Assembly (NCBI GenBank): GCA_030524545.1
Contig: JAUNGM010000025.1
Location: forward strand, 1 to 63,779
Length of the DNA stretch: 63,779 nt
Direction: 5' to 3'
DNA from: Eubacteriales bacterium
GTDB taxonomy: Bacteria > Bacillota > Clostridia > Lachnospirales > Lachnospiraceae
The notes below the pieces were generated by a model. The model saw only the letters and a program-made list of their open reading frames with translations. It did not search any database and was not told where the DNA came from. A program made the position numbers and the translations under genes. Shown piece by piece: positions 35,649-45,555 of this stretch (the first letter of the stretch is position 1; each line of letters starts with the position of its first letter).

Positions 35649-36926
35649 ATGATTAAGAAAGAAATGATTGCCATGCTTTTAGCTGGCGGCCAGGGCAGCC
35701 GGCTGGGAGTTCTGACAGAAAAAGTTGCAAAACCGGCAGTCGCTTTCGGCGGAAAATATCGTATTATTGACTTCCCCTTAAGTAATTGCATCAATTCTGG
35801 TATCGATACGGTAGGTGTTTTAACACAGTATCAGCCTTTGCGCCTCAATACACATATCGGAATAGGTATCCCGTGGGATCTGGACAGGAATGAGGGAGGC
35901 GTTACCGTTCTTCCCCCATATGAAAAGAGCACAAACAGCGAATGGTATACAGGAACTGCCAATGCAATCTTCCAGAACCTGGATTACATGCAGCAGTACA
36001 ATCCGGATTACGTCCTGATTCTTTCCGGAGATCATATTTATAAAATGGATTACGAAGTGATGCTTGATTTTCATAAGGCTAATAAGGCAGATGTTACCAT
36101 TGCGTGTATGCCGGTTCCTATGGAAGAGGCCAGCCGTTTTGGTATCATGGTAACAGATGAGACAAGCCGTATTACGGAATTTGAAGAAAAGCCGGAACAT
36201 CCAAGCAGCAATCTTGCTTCCATGGGTATTTATATTTTCAGCTGGCCTGTTCTGAAGGAGGCACTGTTGGCCCTTAAGGATCAGAACAACTGTGATTTCG
36301 GTAAGCATATTCTTCCATATTGCAAAGAAAAAGGCCAGCGTCTTTTTGCTTATGAATACAACGGATACTGGAAAGATGTAGGAACCCTCGGTTCCTACTG
36401 GGAAGCCAATATGGAGCTGATCGATATTATTCCGGAATTCAATTTATATGAAGAATTCTGGAGAATCTATACAAAGGGCGATATCATCCCGCCGCAGTAT
36501 ATTTCGGCTGAGGCCGTAGTTGACAGGTGTCTCATTGGAGAGGGCGCTGAGATTTACGGCGAGGTTCACAACTCTGTGATCGGGCCGAATGTTATCATCG
36601 GCAAGGGAAGTGTTGTCAGGGATTCCATTATCATGAGAAATTCCGCGGTAGGCGAAGGCGTTGTGATGGATAAGGCAATCATTGCAGAAGATGTTGTGAT
36701 CGGCAATCACGTAGTACTTGGATGTGGCGAGGAAGCACCGAATGTACTTAAACCGGCAGTATACGCTTTCGGAATTGCGACCGTCGGAGAGAAGAGCGTC
36801 ATTCCGGACAATGTAAAAATCGGCAAAAATACGGCGATTTCCGGCGTGACTACACCGGCAGATTATCCGGACGGACTTCTGGCAGGCGGACAGGTAATAG
36901 CGGCAAAGGACGGTGACGAGGCATGA
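35649..36926 (+). CDS. glgC: Glucose-1-phosphate adenylyltransferase
   Basis: GlgC makes ADP-glucose from glucose-1-phosphate and ATP, the committed step of glycogen synthesis. The N-terminal nucleotide-binding loop is [13 protein letters not shown], followed by [26 protein letters not shown] and FEEKPEHP; a left-handed beta-helix with hexapeptide repeats fills the C-terminal third. The 425-residue length is normal. It overlaps glgD by four bases (ATGA), so the two subunits are made together. AAGAGGTGATTGC precedes the ATG. Confidence 0.94.
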   Translation: MIKKEMIAMLLAGGQGSRLGVLTEKVAKPAVAFGGKYRIIDFPLSNCINSGIDTVGVLTQYQPLRLNTHIGIGIPWDLDRNEGGVTVLPPYEKSTNSEWYTGTANAIFQNLDYMQQYNPDYVLILSGDHIYKMDYEVMLDFHKANKADVTIACMPVPMEEASRFGIMVTDETSRITEFEEKPEHPSSNLASMGIYIFSWPVLKEALLALKDQNNCDFGKHILPYCKEKGQRLFAYEYNGYWKDVGTLGSYWEANMELIDIIPEFNLYEEFWRIYTKGDIIPPQYISAEAVVDRCLIGEGAEIYGEVHNSVIGPNVIIGKGSVVRDSIIMRNSAVGEGVVMDKAIIAEDVVIGNHVVLGCGEEAPNVLKPAVYAFGIATVGEKSVIPDNVKIGKNTAISGVTTPADYPDGLLAGGQVIAAKDGDEA

Positions 36927-38041
36927 GAGCAATCGGTATTATTTTGGCAGGCGGCAATAACAACCGCATGAGAGAGTTATCCAATAAAAGGGCAATCGCA
37001 GCAATGCCGATCGGAGGCAGCTACAGAAGCATTGACTTTGCGCTGAGCAACATGGCCAATTCTCATATCCAGAAGGTTGCCGTGCTGACACAGTACAATG
37101 CCCGCTCCTTAAATGAGCATTTAAGCTCCTCCAAGTGGTGGGATTTCGGCAGAAAGCAGGGCGGACTTTTTGTATTTACTCCGACGATCACCAAGGAGAA
37201 CAGTCTCTGGTATCAGGGAACTGCAGATGCGATCTATCAGAATCTTACATTTTTGAAAAACAGCCATGAACCGTATGTAGTCATTGCATCCGGTGATTGT
37301 GTCTATAAACTGGACTATAATAAAGTATTGGAATATCACATTGCCAAACGTGCGGACATCACAGTTGTTTGTACGACATGCAGGGATCAGAATGAGGTGG
37401 AACGCTTCGGTGTTCTACGCATGAATGAAGACTGCAGAATTGAAGAATTTGAGGAAAAACCAATGGTTTCCGCATATAATACCATTTCTACAGGCATCTA
37501 TGTGATCCGCAGAAGACAGCTGATCGAACTGATCGAGAAGGCTGCACAGGAAGGCAGAAATGATTTTGTCAGGGATATCCTGATCCGCTATAAGAATCTG
37601 AAAAGAATCTATGGCTATAAGATTGACAGCTACTGGAGCAATATTTCTACTGCAGAGGCTTATTATAGAACGAATATGGCATTTCTGGAGCCGGAGATAC
37701 GGAATTATTTTTTCAAGCAGGAGCCGGCTATTAAGACAAAGATTGATGATCTGCCTCCTGCAAAGTATAATCCGGGAGCTGTTGTTAAGAACAGTCTCAT
37801 TGCAAGCGGCTGTATTATAAACGGAACTGTAGAAGATTCGGTCCTGTTTAAAGATGTATTTGTTGGTAACAATTGTGTGATCAAAAACTCTGTGATTCTC
37901 AATAATGTTTATTTGGGGGATAACACACATATTGAGAACTGCATTGTTGAGAGCAGGGACACCATCAGAGCAAATTCTTACTATTGCGGCGAAGGCGAAG
38001 TCAAGATCGTCGTAGAAAAAAATGAGCGTTACGTGCTGTGA
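36923..38041 (+). CDS. glgD: GlgD, regulatory subunit of ADP-glucose pyrophosphorylase
   Basis: GlgD is a GlgC paralogue that in Firmicutes binds GlgC and raises its activity while having little or none of its own. The protein keeps the fold ([41 protein letters not shown]) but has the altered loop GGNNNRM and SNKRA in place of GGxGxRL and KPA. The C-terminal beta-helix is present. Length 372, typical. Translationally coupled to glgC. No glgA, glgB or glgP gene is next to it. Confidence 0.92.
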   Translation: MRAIGIILAGGNNNRMRELSNKRAIAAMPIGGSYRSIDFALSNMANSHIQKVAVLTQYNARSLNEHLSSSKWWDFGRKQGGLFVFTPTITKENSLWYQGTADAIYQNLTFLKNSHEPYVVIASGDCVYKLDYNKVLEYHIAKRADITVVCTTCRDQNEVERFGVLRMNEDCRIEEFEEKPMVSAYNTISTGIYVIRRRQLIELIEKAAQEGRNDFVRDILIRYKNLKRIYGYKIDSYWSNISTAEAYYRTNMAFLEPEIRNYFFKQEPAIKTKIDDLPPAKYNPGAVVKNSLIASGCIINGTVEDSVLFKDVFVGNNCVIKNSVILNNVYLGDNTHIENCIVESRDTIRANSYYCGEGEVKIVVEKNERYVL

Positions 38042-38095
38042 TTCCGTAGGAGAAGGCGGGATTCAGCATTTGTAAAAGGAAAGGGGAAAGCAAAG

Positions 38096-38377
38096 ATGAA
38101 CATAACTGATGTACGTGTGAGAAAAGTAGCAAAAGAGGGAAAAATGAAAGCCGTGGTTTCCATTACCATTGATGAAGAATTTGTAGTTCATGACATTAAA
38201 GTAATTGAAGGTGAAAAGGGACTTTTCATTGCAATGCCCAGCCGTAAGGCTACGGACGGGGAATACCGCGATATCGCACATCCTATCAATTCTGCCACAA
38301 GAGACCGTATACAGACGATCATTCTTGAAAAGTATCAGGAGGTTATGGCAGAAGAGACGGAAGAAGCTGCTGAATAA
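38096..38377 (+). CDS. spoVG: SpoVG, RNA/DNA-binding sporulation regulator
   Basis: This 93-residue protein is a clear Spo[13 protein letters not shown] start, [30 protein letters not shown], and an acidic tail. SpoVG affects septation, sporulation and other traits by binding nucleic acid. GGAAAGGGGAAAGC precedes the ATG. It follows glgD by 54 bases and ends with its own terminator, so it may be read from the glg promoter. Confidence 0.95.
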   Translation: MNITDVRVRKVAKEGKMKAVVSITIDEEFVVHDIKVIEGEKGLFIAMPSRKATDGEYRDIAHPINSATRDRIQTIILEKYQEVMAEETEEAAE

Positions 38378-38433
38378 TTATCGTTTCTTTCATCATACAG
38401 GAGTTTTTACAGATAATCACTTTTTAAATATAG

Positions 38434-38467
38434 AGGTGCTTCCGGTTAGGGGGCACCTTTCTTTTTT
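38434..38467 (+). terminator. Terminator after spoVG
   Basis: AGGTGC and GCACCT surround a short loop and are followed by TTTCTTTTTT. Confidence 0.75.
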
Positions 38468-38518
38468 GGATAATACAGGAAAATATTACATGAATGTTAC
38501 AAAAGTTAAATAAAAATG

Positions 38519-38546
38519 TTGATTTTTTTAAGAAATATGTTATACT
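38519..38546 (+). promoter_or_regulatory. Promoter of the CwlO/3D gene
   Basis: TTGATT (38519-38524) and TATACT (38541-38546) are spaced by 16 bases, 44 bases before the ATG. Confidence 0.55.
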
Positions 38547-38589
38547 TGACCTACGGAAAAAGTTAATGAACAAATTTCTGGAGGTTATT

Positions 38590-39936
38590 ATGAAGAAAAA
38601 GAAGGTTTTTTCATTACTGCTTGCCGGAGCTCTGGCAGTTTCTATGGGCACCGGTGTATCGGCTGCTACTGAAGATGAGATTGCATATGCCCAGGAACAG
38701 AAGAGTGAAGCTCAGAGCGGTCTGGTACAGACAGAGGCGGCGATCAGCAGTCTGGAAGGCAAAAAGCAGGAACTGGAAAACTATTTAGCAGAATTAGATG
38801 CACAATATAATGAACTTACAAACAGTCTTGCACAGCTTGACGCAGAAGCAGCCGCTAAAGAGGAAGAACTGAAAGAAGTTCAGGCAGAACTGGAAAAAGC
38901 ACGCGAAGCTGCAAAGAAACAATATGAGGCAATGAAGATTCGCATTGTTTATATGTATGAACACGGCGGAAGCTCTATGCTGGAAATGCTGTTATCGTCC
39001 AGAAACCTTGCGGAATTTCTGAATCAGGCGGAAAATGTTTCTCAGATTTCTCAATATGACAGAAACATGCTGAAGAAATATGAGGAAATGCGTGAGAGTA
39101 TTAAGCAGCAGGAGGAAGAGGTTGAGCAGGAATCTCAGGCTATTACGGAACTGCAGAACCAGAAATCAGCCAAGCAGCAGGAAGTACAGGCGATGGCTGC
39201 GAACACCAGCGCTAACATTACTTCTTATGTAAATGAGATTAGTGCAAGCAGGGCGGAAGCCAGTGCCCTGATGGCACAGATTGACAGTGCAGATAATCAT
39301 ATTGCCGCTCTGATGGAAGAGGCGGAAGCAGAAAAGGCAGCAGCAGCGGCAGCTGCGGAAGCGGAAAGAGAGGCCGCCGCAGAGGCTGAAGTGGAAGAAA
39401 GTGAAAGCCAGACACCGCCGGATTTCGATCCTGAGACAGATACATTGGATTCTTCCAGCAGTTCTACAAGCAGTGATATCATTGTGGAAGAAGAGGGTGA
39501 GGAAGATCTGTATGGAAGCTCCGAAGGTACATACGAAGAAGAGGATCTGAGTGCTGAAACGGACACGAGTGCTGAGGAGGATACCGATATCGTGGAGGAC
39601 ACCGGAAGTGTGGAAGAAACTGCAGGTACGGAAGAAACATACGAAAGCTCCGGCCAGGGAACTTATCTTGGAAATTTCCTTTTGACAGGATACTGCAGCT
39701 GTGCACAATGCTGCGGTACCGCAGGGAACGCCACGGCCAGCGGCACGATGCCGTCTTCCGGACATACGGTAGCCATGGCGGGTGTGCCTTTTGGAACACA
39801 GCTTTCTATCAATGGCACAATTTATACAGTAGAGGATTTGGGAACTCCGTACGGTCATGTGGACATCTATTTTGACAGCCATGATCAGGCATTGAGCTTC
39901 GGAACGCAGTATGCAGATGTGTACCAGCTGAATTAA
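38590..39936 (+). CDS. Secreted wall hydrolase: coiled coil plus 3D domain
   Basis: This 448-residue secreted protein has a signal peptide (SLLLAGALAVSMGTGVSA), a CwlO/EnvC-type coiled coil (residues ~28-270; MYEHGGSSMLEMLLSS and LAEFLNQAENVSQI are typical), a long acidic linker with alanine repeats (residues ~270-385) and a C-terminal 3D domain (residues ~390-448) with LLTGYCSCAQCCG, ASGT, VEDLG and VDIYFD. The 3D domain is a lytic transglycosylase-like fold named for three aspartates. It probably cleaves peptidoglycan under control of the coiled coil. TGGAGG six bases before ATG 38590 fixes the start. Confidence 0.85.
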   Translation: MKKKKVFSLLLAGALAVSMGTGVSAATEDEIAYAQEQKSEAQSGLVQTEAAISSLEGKKQELENYLAELDAQYNELTNSLAQLDAEAAAKEEELKEVQAELEKAREAAKKQYEAMKIRIVYMYEHGGSSMLEMLLSSRNLAEFLNQAENVSQISQYDRNMLKKYEEMRESIKQQEEEVEQESQAITELQNQKSAKQQEVQAMAANTSANITSYVNEISASRAEASALMAQIDSADNHIAALMEEAEAEKAAAAAAAEAEREAAAEAEVEESESQTPPDFDPETDTLDSSSSSTSSDIIVEEEGEEDLYGSSEGTYEEEDLSAETDTSAEEDTDIVEDTGSVEETAGTEETYESSGQGTYLGNFLLTGYCSCAQCCGTAGNATASGTMPSSGHTVAMAGVPFGTQLSINGTIYTVEDLGTPYGHVDIYFDSHDQALSFGTQYADVYQLN

Positions 39937-39969
39937 CAGGAAACATGCAGGAGATATAAAGCATAAATA

Positions 39970-40020
39970 AAAAGAGACAATGGCAGATGAATATAAACGA
40001 ACCGGGCCTTGTCTCTTTTT
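39970..40020. terminator. Bidirectional terminator
   Basis: AAAAGAGACAA (39970-39980) faces TTGTCTCTTTTT (40009-40020) around a 28-base loop; A and T runs allow use by the 3D gene and by the convergent BMC gene. Confidence 0.7.
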
Positions 40021-40057
40021 TGATATCATAGCTGTTTTTCGGGATATGGATGTGTAT

Positions 40058-40774
40058 TCATTCCAGATAAGGAGAACCGGGGATTTCCGGATAGGATCCC
40101 ATGGCAATAAGAAGCTCCAGTCCAATCCGGCGGGCATTCAGGACAGCCTCCCTGCATGCGCTTGCATCTCCGGAGAGCGCCAGAATGACTTCATTGGAAT
40201 GACTGGTTCCGACGCTGGGCGTCATGTAACGGATGATACGGACGGAAGATGACTTCATAGCAGTATCTGCCATGACCAGCCCGATGGCAGCCGGGGAACC
40301 GGCCATGAATCCGAAAGCTTCTCCGGGGGCGGCTCCAAATGCTTTTTGGAGGGCAGGACCGGCGCTTGCAGAATAGGCAAATTCCAAATGACCGGACTGG
40401 CTGATATATAATTCACCCGCATATTTGTTGGTCAGCTCAAGAGCAAGCTCCACCGCATGACGGACATCGGAGACATCTGTTCCGCCAAGAACAATATAGT
40501 TTCCGTGACCGCCCCAGCCCTTGGTGTCTCTGGGGAGCTCAATGGAAAGAACCTCCGTGTTGGTTGCTTTAACCGCATCATCAATTGCGGTAATCTGTCC
40601 TGCGGCGCCTGTACGAGAGCTGAATAAACCGAGGGTATGGTATTTTGTTCCGATATTCATCTCTTTTAAAAGGGTATCGTCAATACCGGAAATAACGAGA
40701 CCGATCGTATCCAGAACGGCAGTACCTACAAATTCCGTTCTTGTGCAATGGGTGCTGATGCTGTGTACATCCAT
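40058..40774 (-). CDS. Bacterial microcompartment shell protein, PduB type
   Basis: This 238-residue protein contains two BMC domains in tandem and resembles PduB trimers: EFVGTAVLDTIGLVI, VKATNTEVLSIELPRDTKG, GGTDVSDVRHAVELAL, then in the second half AFGAAPGEAFGF, PAAIGLVMADTAMKSS and GTSHSNEVILALSGDA. Such trimers form shell pores for metabolites. No enzymes or other shell genes of a microcompartment are near it, so it is an orphan here. AAAGGAGAATCCGT precedes the ATG. It may work with a shell locus elsewhere in the genome, or have a new role. Confidence 0.87.
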   Translation of the reverse strand: MDVHSISTHCTRTEFVGTAVLDTIGLVISGIDDTLLKEMNIGTKYHTLGLFSSRTGAAGQITAIDDAVKATNTEVLSIELPRDTKGWGGHGNYIVLGGTDVSDVRHAVELALELTNKYAGELYISQSGHLEFAYSASAGPALQKAFGAAPGEAFGFMAGSPAAIGLVMADTAMKSSSVRIIRYMTPSVGTSHSNEVILALSGDASACREAVLNARRIGLELLIAMGSYPEIPGSPYLE

Positions 40775-40823
40775 ACGGATTCTCCTTTATTATGAAATCA
40801 TCTTTATTCATTACATATCGTTC

Positions 40824-40864
40824 GGCGCACTCGCTGCGCCAATAGAGGTATGCCTGATTAGGCA
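40824..40864 (-). promoter_or_regulatory. Two hairpins in the BMC gene leader
   Basis: In the minus-strand leader ATGCCT/AGGCAT (4-base loop) is followed by GGCGCA/TGCGCC (5-base loop), about 50 bases before the start codon. They could be regulatory, but I do not recognise a known riboswitch. Confidence 0.45.
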
Positions 40865-40917
40865 TGAATTTTACGACAGAATATGAGTAAAGACGGCTGA
40901 TGTATATTGTTGTTTCT

Positions 40918-40947
40918 ACTATAGCATGTTTTGCAGCTGAGAAACAA
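40918..40947 (-). promoter_or_regulatory. Candidate promoter of the BMC gene
   Basis: On the minus strand TTGTTT (40942-40947) and TATAGT (40918-40923) are 18 bases apart, ~145 bases before the gene. Confidence 0.45.
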
Positions 40948-41015
40948 GCATTTTAGAAAAATATCAATCTTGTATCAATTGTTTCGAAAAAATACAAGGA
41001 AATTGAAAAGTCCTC

Positions 41016-41044
41016 TTGGATGTTGAAAAAAGATGTATTATAAT
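41016..41044 (+). promoter_or_regulatory. Promoter of the SH3 gene
   Basis: TTGGAT (41016-41021) and TATAAT (41039-41044) are 17 bases apart. The rest of the 400-base gap between the BMC and SH3 genes holds the two leaders and no gene. Confidence 0.55.
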
Positions 41045-41180
41045 AGAAAATGTTACAGAAGATTTTTATCCGGTGGTCATGTGGCGGATACAGAGATTTG
41101 CGATCGCTGGTGTAAAATAAATTCGGGTAATGTTTTCAAAAAATAAGGGGATGAATAATAAAAGAGAGGAGAACTAACAG

Positions 41181-41864
41181 ATGAGAACAGACTTGGAAAA
41201 ATCACAGGAAAATGGCTGGGAACGGTCGAGTAATTTTGTCAGACAGCAGAGTGCTGAAGAGGTTATGAACAGAAGAGCCGAGAGAGATTCGGCAAAGAGA
41301 AGAACAGACAGAAATCGTAGCTCGAAGAACGGGCTGGACAGAGATAAGAAGATTCTGATCATTGGAGGCGTTGCAGTACTTCTGGTGATTATCCTGATTT
41401 TCTCGGCTGGTAAGAGCTGGCAGAGAAGAACCGATAAAAAGGAGATTGAGACGCTCAGCCAGTTGAATCAGGAACTGAAGACACAGGTTTCCGATTTAAA
41501 GAAGAGTAACGAAGAACTTCAGGATACCATTTCTTCACTTCAGACAGAACCGAAGAGTACCGTTGATACTACCGGAACCGAAAACGGTACAAGCCATGTC
41601 CTTCAGACCGCTTATAATTTCCGGGAAGAGGCGAATGTGAACTCAGATGTTATTGGAGAGCTGGATGAAGGGACTACAGTAAAGATTCTGAAGGTGATGA
41701 GTGACAACTGGGTTCAGGCAGAATATAACGGACAGACCGGCTATCTGAAATGCGGTGATGAGCTGACAGGCAGCAGCTCACAGGGTTCTAATACGGAAGG
41801 CAGCGGGAATTCGAATGAGGATTCCAATTCTGCAGAGGATGACGGAACTTCAAATGAAGCGTAA
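41181..41864 (+). CDS. Membrane-anchored SH3-domain protein
   Basis: This 227-residue protein has a charged cytoplasmic N-terminus (~55 residues), one membrane helix (ILIIGGVAVLLVIILIFSA), a coiled coil (residues ~88-118), and an outer bacterial SH3 domain (residues ~138-195: AYNFREEANVNSDVIGELDEGTTVKIL in parts, VQAEYNGQTGYLK). The tail is Ser/Asn-rich. SH3b domains usually bind peptidoglycan peptides. AGAGAGGAGAAC precedes the ATG. Single-gene unit with its own promoter and terminator. Confidence 0.82.
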   Translation: MRTDLEKSQENGWERSSNFVRQQSAEEVMNRRAERDSAKRRTDRNRSSKNGLDRDKKILIIGGVAVLLVIILIFSAGKSWQRRTDKKEIETLSQLNQELKTQVSDLKKSNEELQDTISSLQTEPKSTVDTTGTENGTSHVLQTAYNFREEANVNSDVIGELDEGTTVKILKVMSDNWVQAEYNGQTGYLKCGDELTGSSSQGSNTEGSGNSNEDSNSAEDDGTSNEA

Positions 41865-41874
41865 ATAAAAAATA

Positions 41875-41909
41875 CAGGAGTGCTGATTGCGGCACTCCTG
41901 TGTTTTTTT
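41875..41909 (+). terminator. Terminator after the SH3 gene
   Basis: A perfect 9-bp stem CAGGAGTGC/GCACTCCTG with an 8-base loop is followed by TG and seven T. It faces the convergent carB. Confidence 0.85.
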
Positions 41910-41941
41910 GTTTTATGCCCGTCCGGTGGGGAGAAGATGAT

Positions 41942-44900
41942 TTATTCTTTATCGTGAATCTCGCTGTGAAGCTGCTGGAGGGATTTTACTTCTCCGCTGT
42001 CATGGAACTTCACATATTTGATTCCGCTGGCGGTTGCTTTAGCTGCTGCGATTGTGGTCATATAAGGAATCTTAGCCTTGATGGCGGCCTTGCGCAGGTA
42101 GCTGTCATCGTGGATGCTGTCTTTGCCGACAGGAGAGTTCACGATAAGGTCGATCTTTCCGTTGGTGATCATATCCAGGATGTTGGGGCGGCCTTCATAA
42201 AGCTTCTTCACCTTTTCTGCCGGGATTCCTGCTTCGCTGATCAGGTCGAAGGTGGTGCCTGTGGCAACAATGCGGAAGCCTGATTCCGAGAAGCTTCTGG
42301 CAACCTCCACAACCTCTGCTTTGTCCTTGCGGTTTACGGAGATCAGAACAGTGCCTTCCAGAGGAAGCTTCAGCTGTGTAGCCTCCTGTGCTTTGTAGAA
42401 AGCTTCGCCGTAGGAGCGGGAAAGACCTAATACCTCGCCTGTGGAACGCATTTCCGGTCCGAGAATAGGGTCTACCTCCTGGAACATGTTGAACGGGAAG
42501 ACGGCCTCTTTCACGCCGTAGTTGGGGATTTCCTGCTCTTTTAAGCCCGGAACAGGAGAAGGGCGCCCGGTCAGTTCGGAGGTAATGATATCGGTTGCAA
42601 GCGGCACCATCCGGATGTTGCAGACTTTGGAGACAAGCGGTACGGTACGGGAAGCTCTCGGGTTGGCTTCCAGAACATAAACTTTGCCGTTTTCGATGGC
42701 GTACTGCATGTTCATCAGTCCTTTTACGTGCATCTCCTCCGCAATCTTTCTGGTGTATTCCTTAATAGTCGCTACATTCTCAGGAGAGATGTGTACGGAA
42801 GGAATGATGCACGCGGAGTCTCCGGAATGGACACCTGCCAGTTCAATGTGCTCCATAACAGCAGGTACAAACGCATGGGTGCCGTCGCTGATGGCATCTG
42901 CTTCACACTCGGTTGCATGATTCAGGAAACGGTCAATGAGGATCGGGCGGTCAGGGGTAACGCCTACAGCCGCGTTCATATAACCGGTCATGCTTTCTTC
43001 ATCATAAACAACTTCCATACCTCTTCCGCCGAGAACGTAGGATGGGCGCACCATAACAGGATAGCCGATCTTTTCGGCGATTGCTGTGGCCTCTTCTACA
43101 GTGGTGGCCATACCGGATTCAGGCATCGGGATTTCCAGTTTTTCCATCATGGCACGGAACAGGTCGCGGTCCTCTGCAAGGTCAATGACAGACGGGGCGG
43201 TTCCCAGGATCTTTACGCCGTTTTTCTCAAGCTCTGCAGCCAGGTTCAGAGGAGTCTGCCCGCCGAACTGAGCGATAACGCCAAGCGGTTTTTCTTTCTT
43301 ATAAATGCTCAGTACGTCCTCCAGAGTCAGAGGCTCGAAATACAGTTTGTCAGAGGTATCGTAGTCTGTTGATACGGTTTCCGGGTTGCAGTTCACAATG
43401 ATCGTCTCAAAACCAAGCTTCTTCAAAGCGAGAGAAGCGTGTACGCAGCAGTAGTCAAACTCAATACCCTGTCCGATACGGTTCGGGCCGCCGCCCAGGA
43501 TCATGATCTTCGGTCTGTCTTCGGAAACCGGGTTTTTATCCGGTGCATTGTAGGTGGAGTAGTAGTAAGCGCTGTCCTGGGTTCCGCTTACGTGAACACC
43601 TTCCCACGCCTCTTCCACGCCAAGAGCAATACGGTGATTGCGGATGGTTTCTTCCGGGATTTCCAGAAGCTGGCTTAAATATTTGTCAGAGAATCCGTCT
43701 TTCTTGGCTGCAGTCAGAAGTTCATCGGACGGCATGGAACCTTTGCATTTCAGAAGCTCTTCCTCTTCCTCTACAAGCTCTCGCATCTGGTCGATAAAGT
43801 AAGATTTAACCTTGGTAAGCTCAAAGATTTCTTCTGTGGTTGCTCCCTTGCGGAGTGCTTCGTACATAACGAAATGGCGTTCGCTGGAAGGCGTGATCAG
43901 AAGCTTCAGAAGCTCTTCCTTGGTCATGGAATCAAAGTTTTTGGCATGGCCGAGACCGTAGCGGCCTGTTTCCAGACTGCGGATGGCTTTCTGGAAGGCT
44001 TCCTTGTAGGTCTTGCCGATACTCATGACTTCGCCTACGGCACGCATCTGGGTGCCGAGCTTGTCTTCTACACCTTTAAATTTTTCGAATGCCCAGCGGG
44101 CAAATTTGATGACAACATAGTCTCCGTCAGGAACATATTTGTCCAGGGTGCCGTACTTGCCGCAGGGGATATCCTTCAGGGTCAGGCCGGTAGCGAGCAT
44201 GGCGGATACCAGTGCAATCGGGAATCCGGTTGCCTTGGAGGCAAGTGCGGAAGAACGTGAAGTACGGGGGTTGATTTCAATAACGATAATACGGTCGGAA
44301 ACAGGGTCGTGGGCAAACTGTACGTTCGTTCCTCCGATGACCTGTACGGACTCTACAATCCTGTAAGCCTGCTCCTGAAGACGCTTCTGGCATTCTTCGG
44401 AAATGGTCAGCATCGGTGCGGAGCAGAAGGAGTCGCCCGTATGGACACCAAGGGGGTCGATGTTTTCGATGAAGCATACGGTGATCATGTTGTTGTCTGC
44501 ATCACGGACAACCTCCAGTTCCAGCTCTTCCCAGCCGAGGATGGATTCCTCAACAAGAACCTGTCCGACAAGGCTGGCCTGCAGCCCCCTTGCGCAGACG
44601 GTCTTCAGCTCGTCTCTGTTATAAACAAGGCCGCCGCCTGCACCGCCCATGGTGTATGCGGGACGAAGGACAACCGGGTAGCCGAGCTGGTCTGCAATGG
44701 CGAGTGCTTCTTCTACGCTGTAGGCAACCTCACTTCTTGCCATCTCAATACCGAGCTTGTCCATGGCTTTTTTAAACTCGATGCGGTCTTCGCCGCGTTC
44801 GATAGCGTCTACCTGTACGCCGATGACCTTGACATTGTATTTGTCAAGGATGCCTGCTTTATTCAATTCTGCGCACAGGTTCAGTCCGGACTGTCCGCCG

Positions 44901-45169
44901 AGGTTCGGCAGAAGGGCATCCGGTCTTTCTTTCTTAATGATCTGTTCCAGACGTTCCACATTCAGAGGTTCAATGTAGGTGACATCTGCTGTCTCCGGAT
45001 CTGTCATAATGGTGGCTGGATTTGAGTTTACCAGCACGATTTCGTAACCGAGTTTTTTGAGCGCTTTGCAGGCCTGAGTTCCGGAATAGTCGAACTCACA
45101 GGCCTGTCCGATCACGATAGGGCCGGAGCCAATGATGAGTACTTTATGAATGTCTGTTCTTTGTGGCAT
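41942..45169 (-). CDS. carB: Carbamoyl-phosphate synthase large subunit
   Basis: CarB makes carbamoyl phosphate from bicarbonate, ATP and ammonia channelled from glutamine hydrolysis by CarA; the product feeds arginine and pyrimidine synthesis. The 1075-residue protein has two homologous ATP-grasp halves (VLIIGSGPIVIGQACEFDYSG first, IMILGGGPNRIGQGIEFDY second) and a C-terminal MGS-like allosteric domain (~135 residues). I used the ATG at 45169 with AAAGGAGGAAAACAAC; an upstream ATG would add a 43-residue unconserved leader. carA, normally adjacent, is absent on both sides, so the small subunit must be encoded elsewhere. Confidence 0.95.
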   Translation of the reverse strand: MPQRTDIHKVLIIGSGPIVIGQACEFDYSGTQACKALKKLGYEIVLVNSNPATIMTDPETADVTYIEPLNVERLEQIIKKERPDALLPNLGGQSGLNLCAELNKAGILDKYNVKVIGVQVDAIERGEDRIEFKKAMDKLGIEMARSEVAYSVEEALAIADQLGYPVVLRPAYTMGGAGGGLVYNRDELKTVCARGLQASLVGQVLVEESILGWEELELEVVRDADNNMITVCFIENIDPLGVHTGDSFCSAPMLTISEECQKRLQEQAYRIVESVQVIGGTNVQFAHDPVSDRIIVIEINPRTSRSSALASKATGFPIALVSAMLATGLTLKDIPCGKYGTLDKYVPDGDYVVIKFARWAFEKFKGVEDKLGTQMRAVGEVMSIGKTYKEAFQKAIRSLETGRYGLGHAKNFDSMTKEELLKLLITPSSERHFVMYEALRKGATTEEIFELTKVKSYFIDQMRELVEEEEELLKCKGSMPSDELLTAAKKDGFSDKYLSQLLEIPEETIRNHRIALGVEEAWEGVHVSGTQDSAYYYSTYNAPDKNPVSEDRPKIMILGGGPNRIGQGIEFDYCCVHASLALKKLGFETIIVNCNPETVSTDYDTSDKLYFEPLTLEDVLSIYKKEKPLGVIAQFGGQTPLNLAAELEKNGVKILGTAPSVIDLAEDRDLFRAMMEKLEIPMPESGMATTVEEATAIAEKIGYPVMVRPSYVLGGRGMEVVYDEESMTGYMNAAVGVTPDRPILIDRFLNHATECEADAISDGTHAFVPAVMEHIELAGVHSGDSACIIPSVHISPENVATIKEYTRKIAEEMHVKGLMNMQYAIENGKVYVLEANPRASRTVPLVSKVCNIRMVPLATDIITSELTGRPSPVPGLKEQEIPNYGVKEAVFPFNMFQEVDPILGPEMRSTGEVLGLSRSYGEAFYKAQEATQLKLPLEGTVLISVNRKDKAEVVEVARSFSESGFRIVATGTTFDLISEAGIPAEKVKKLYEGRPNILDMITNGKIDLIVNSPVGKDSIHDDSYLRKAAIKAKIPYMTTIAAAKATASGIKYVKFHDSGEVKSLQQLHSEIHDKE

Positions 45170-45299
45170 GTTGTTTTCCTCCTTTGTTTTTATTATATAG
45201 AAAATGGGAAAAACCTCAAGTGTTTTTGCTCTTTTTTGGAAAGTCTGTGCCTGTTCATGTGTGACCGGAAATAGGCCTGCCTTATGTACAAAATGCACA

Positions 45300-45550
45300 G
45301 AAAAACAAAATGTAAACTGTAATTATCAGGGCATATTCCAGGCATTGAATGACTGCCTTATTCAATGAGAGGGTTTCTTTCGTTGCTACTTCTGATAATA
45401 TGGTTATGATGGTCATCTTTAAAGCTGGAGGAAATCCGGAAACAGCAGGATGAATATAAAGAGTTGATGAAAAATGGCTACCATGATGAGGGGGTATATT
45501 TTTGCGGGGGAAGATAGGAGACCATATAATTAAACGTTAAAAAAGACAAA
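45300..45550 (+). other. Gap between carB and tRNA with a possible gene scar
   Basis: About 250 bases without an intact gene. A plus-strand frame at ~45420-45520 without start codon (reading EEIRKQQDEYKELMKNGYHD) looks like the last part of a lost gene; support is weak. Confidence 0.3.
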
Positions 45551-45555
45551 GAGAA

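Noticed and set aside
42728-45025. Several plus-strand frames of 120-240 codons
   Set aside because: All lie opposite carB, whose two ATP-grasp halves are intact.
45420-45520. Small gene between carB and the tRNA
   Set aside because: Plausible coding text at the end but no start codon or ribosome binding site; listed only as a possible scar.
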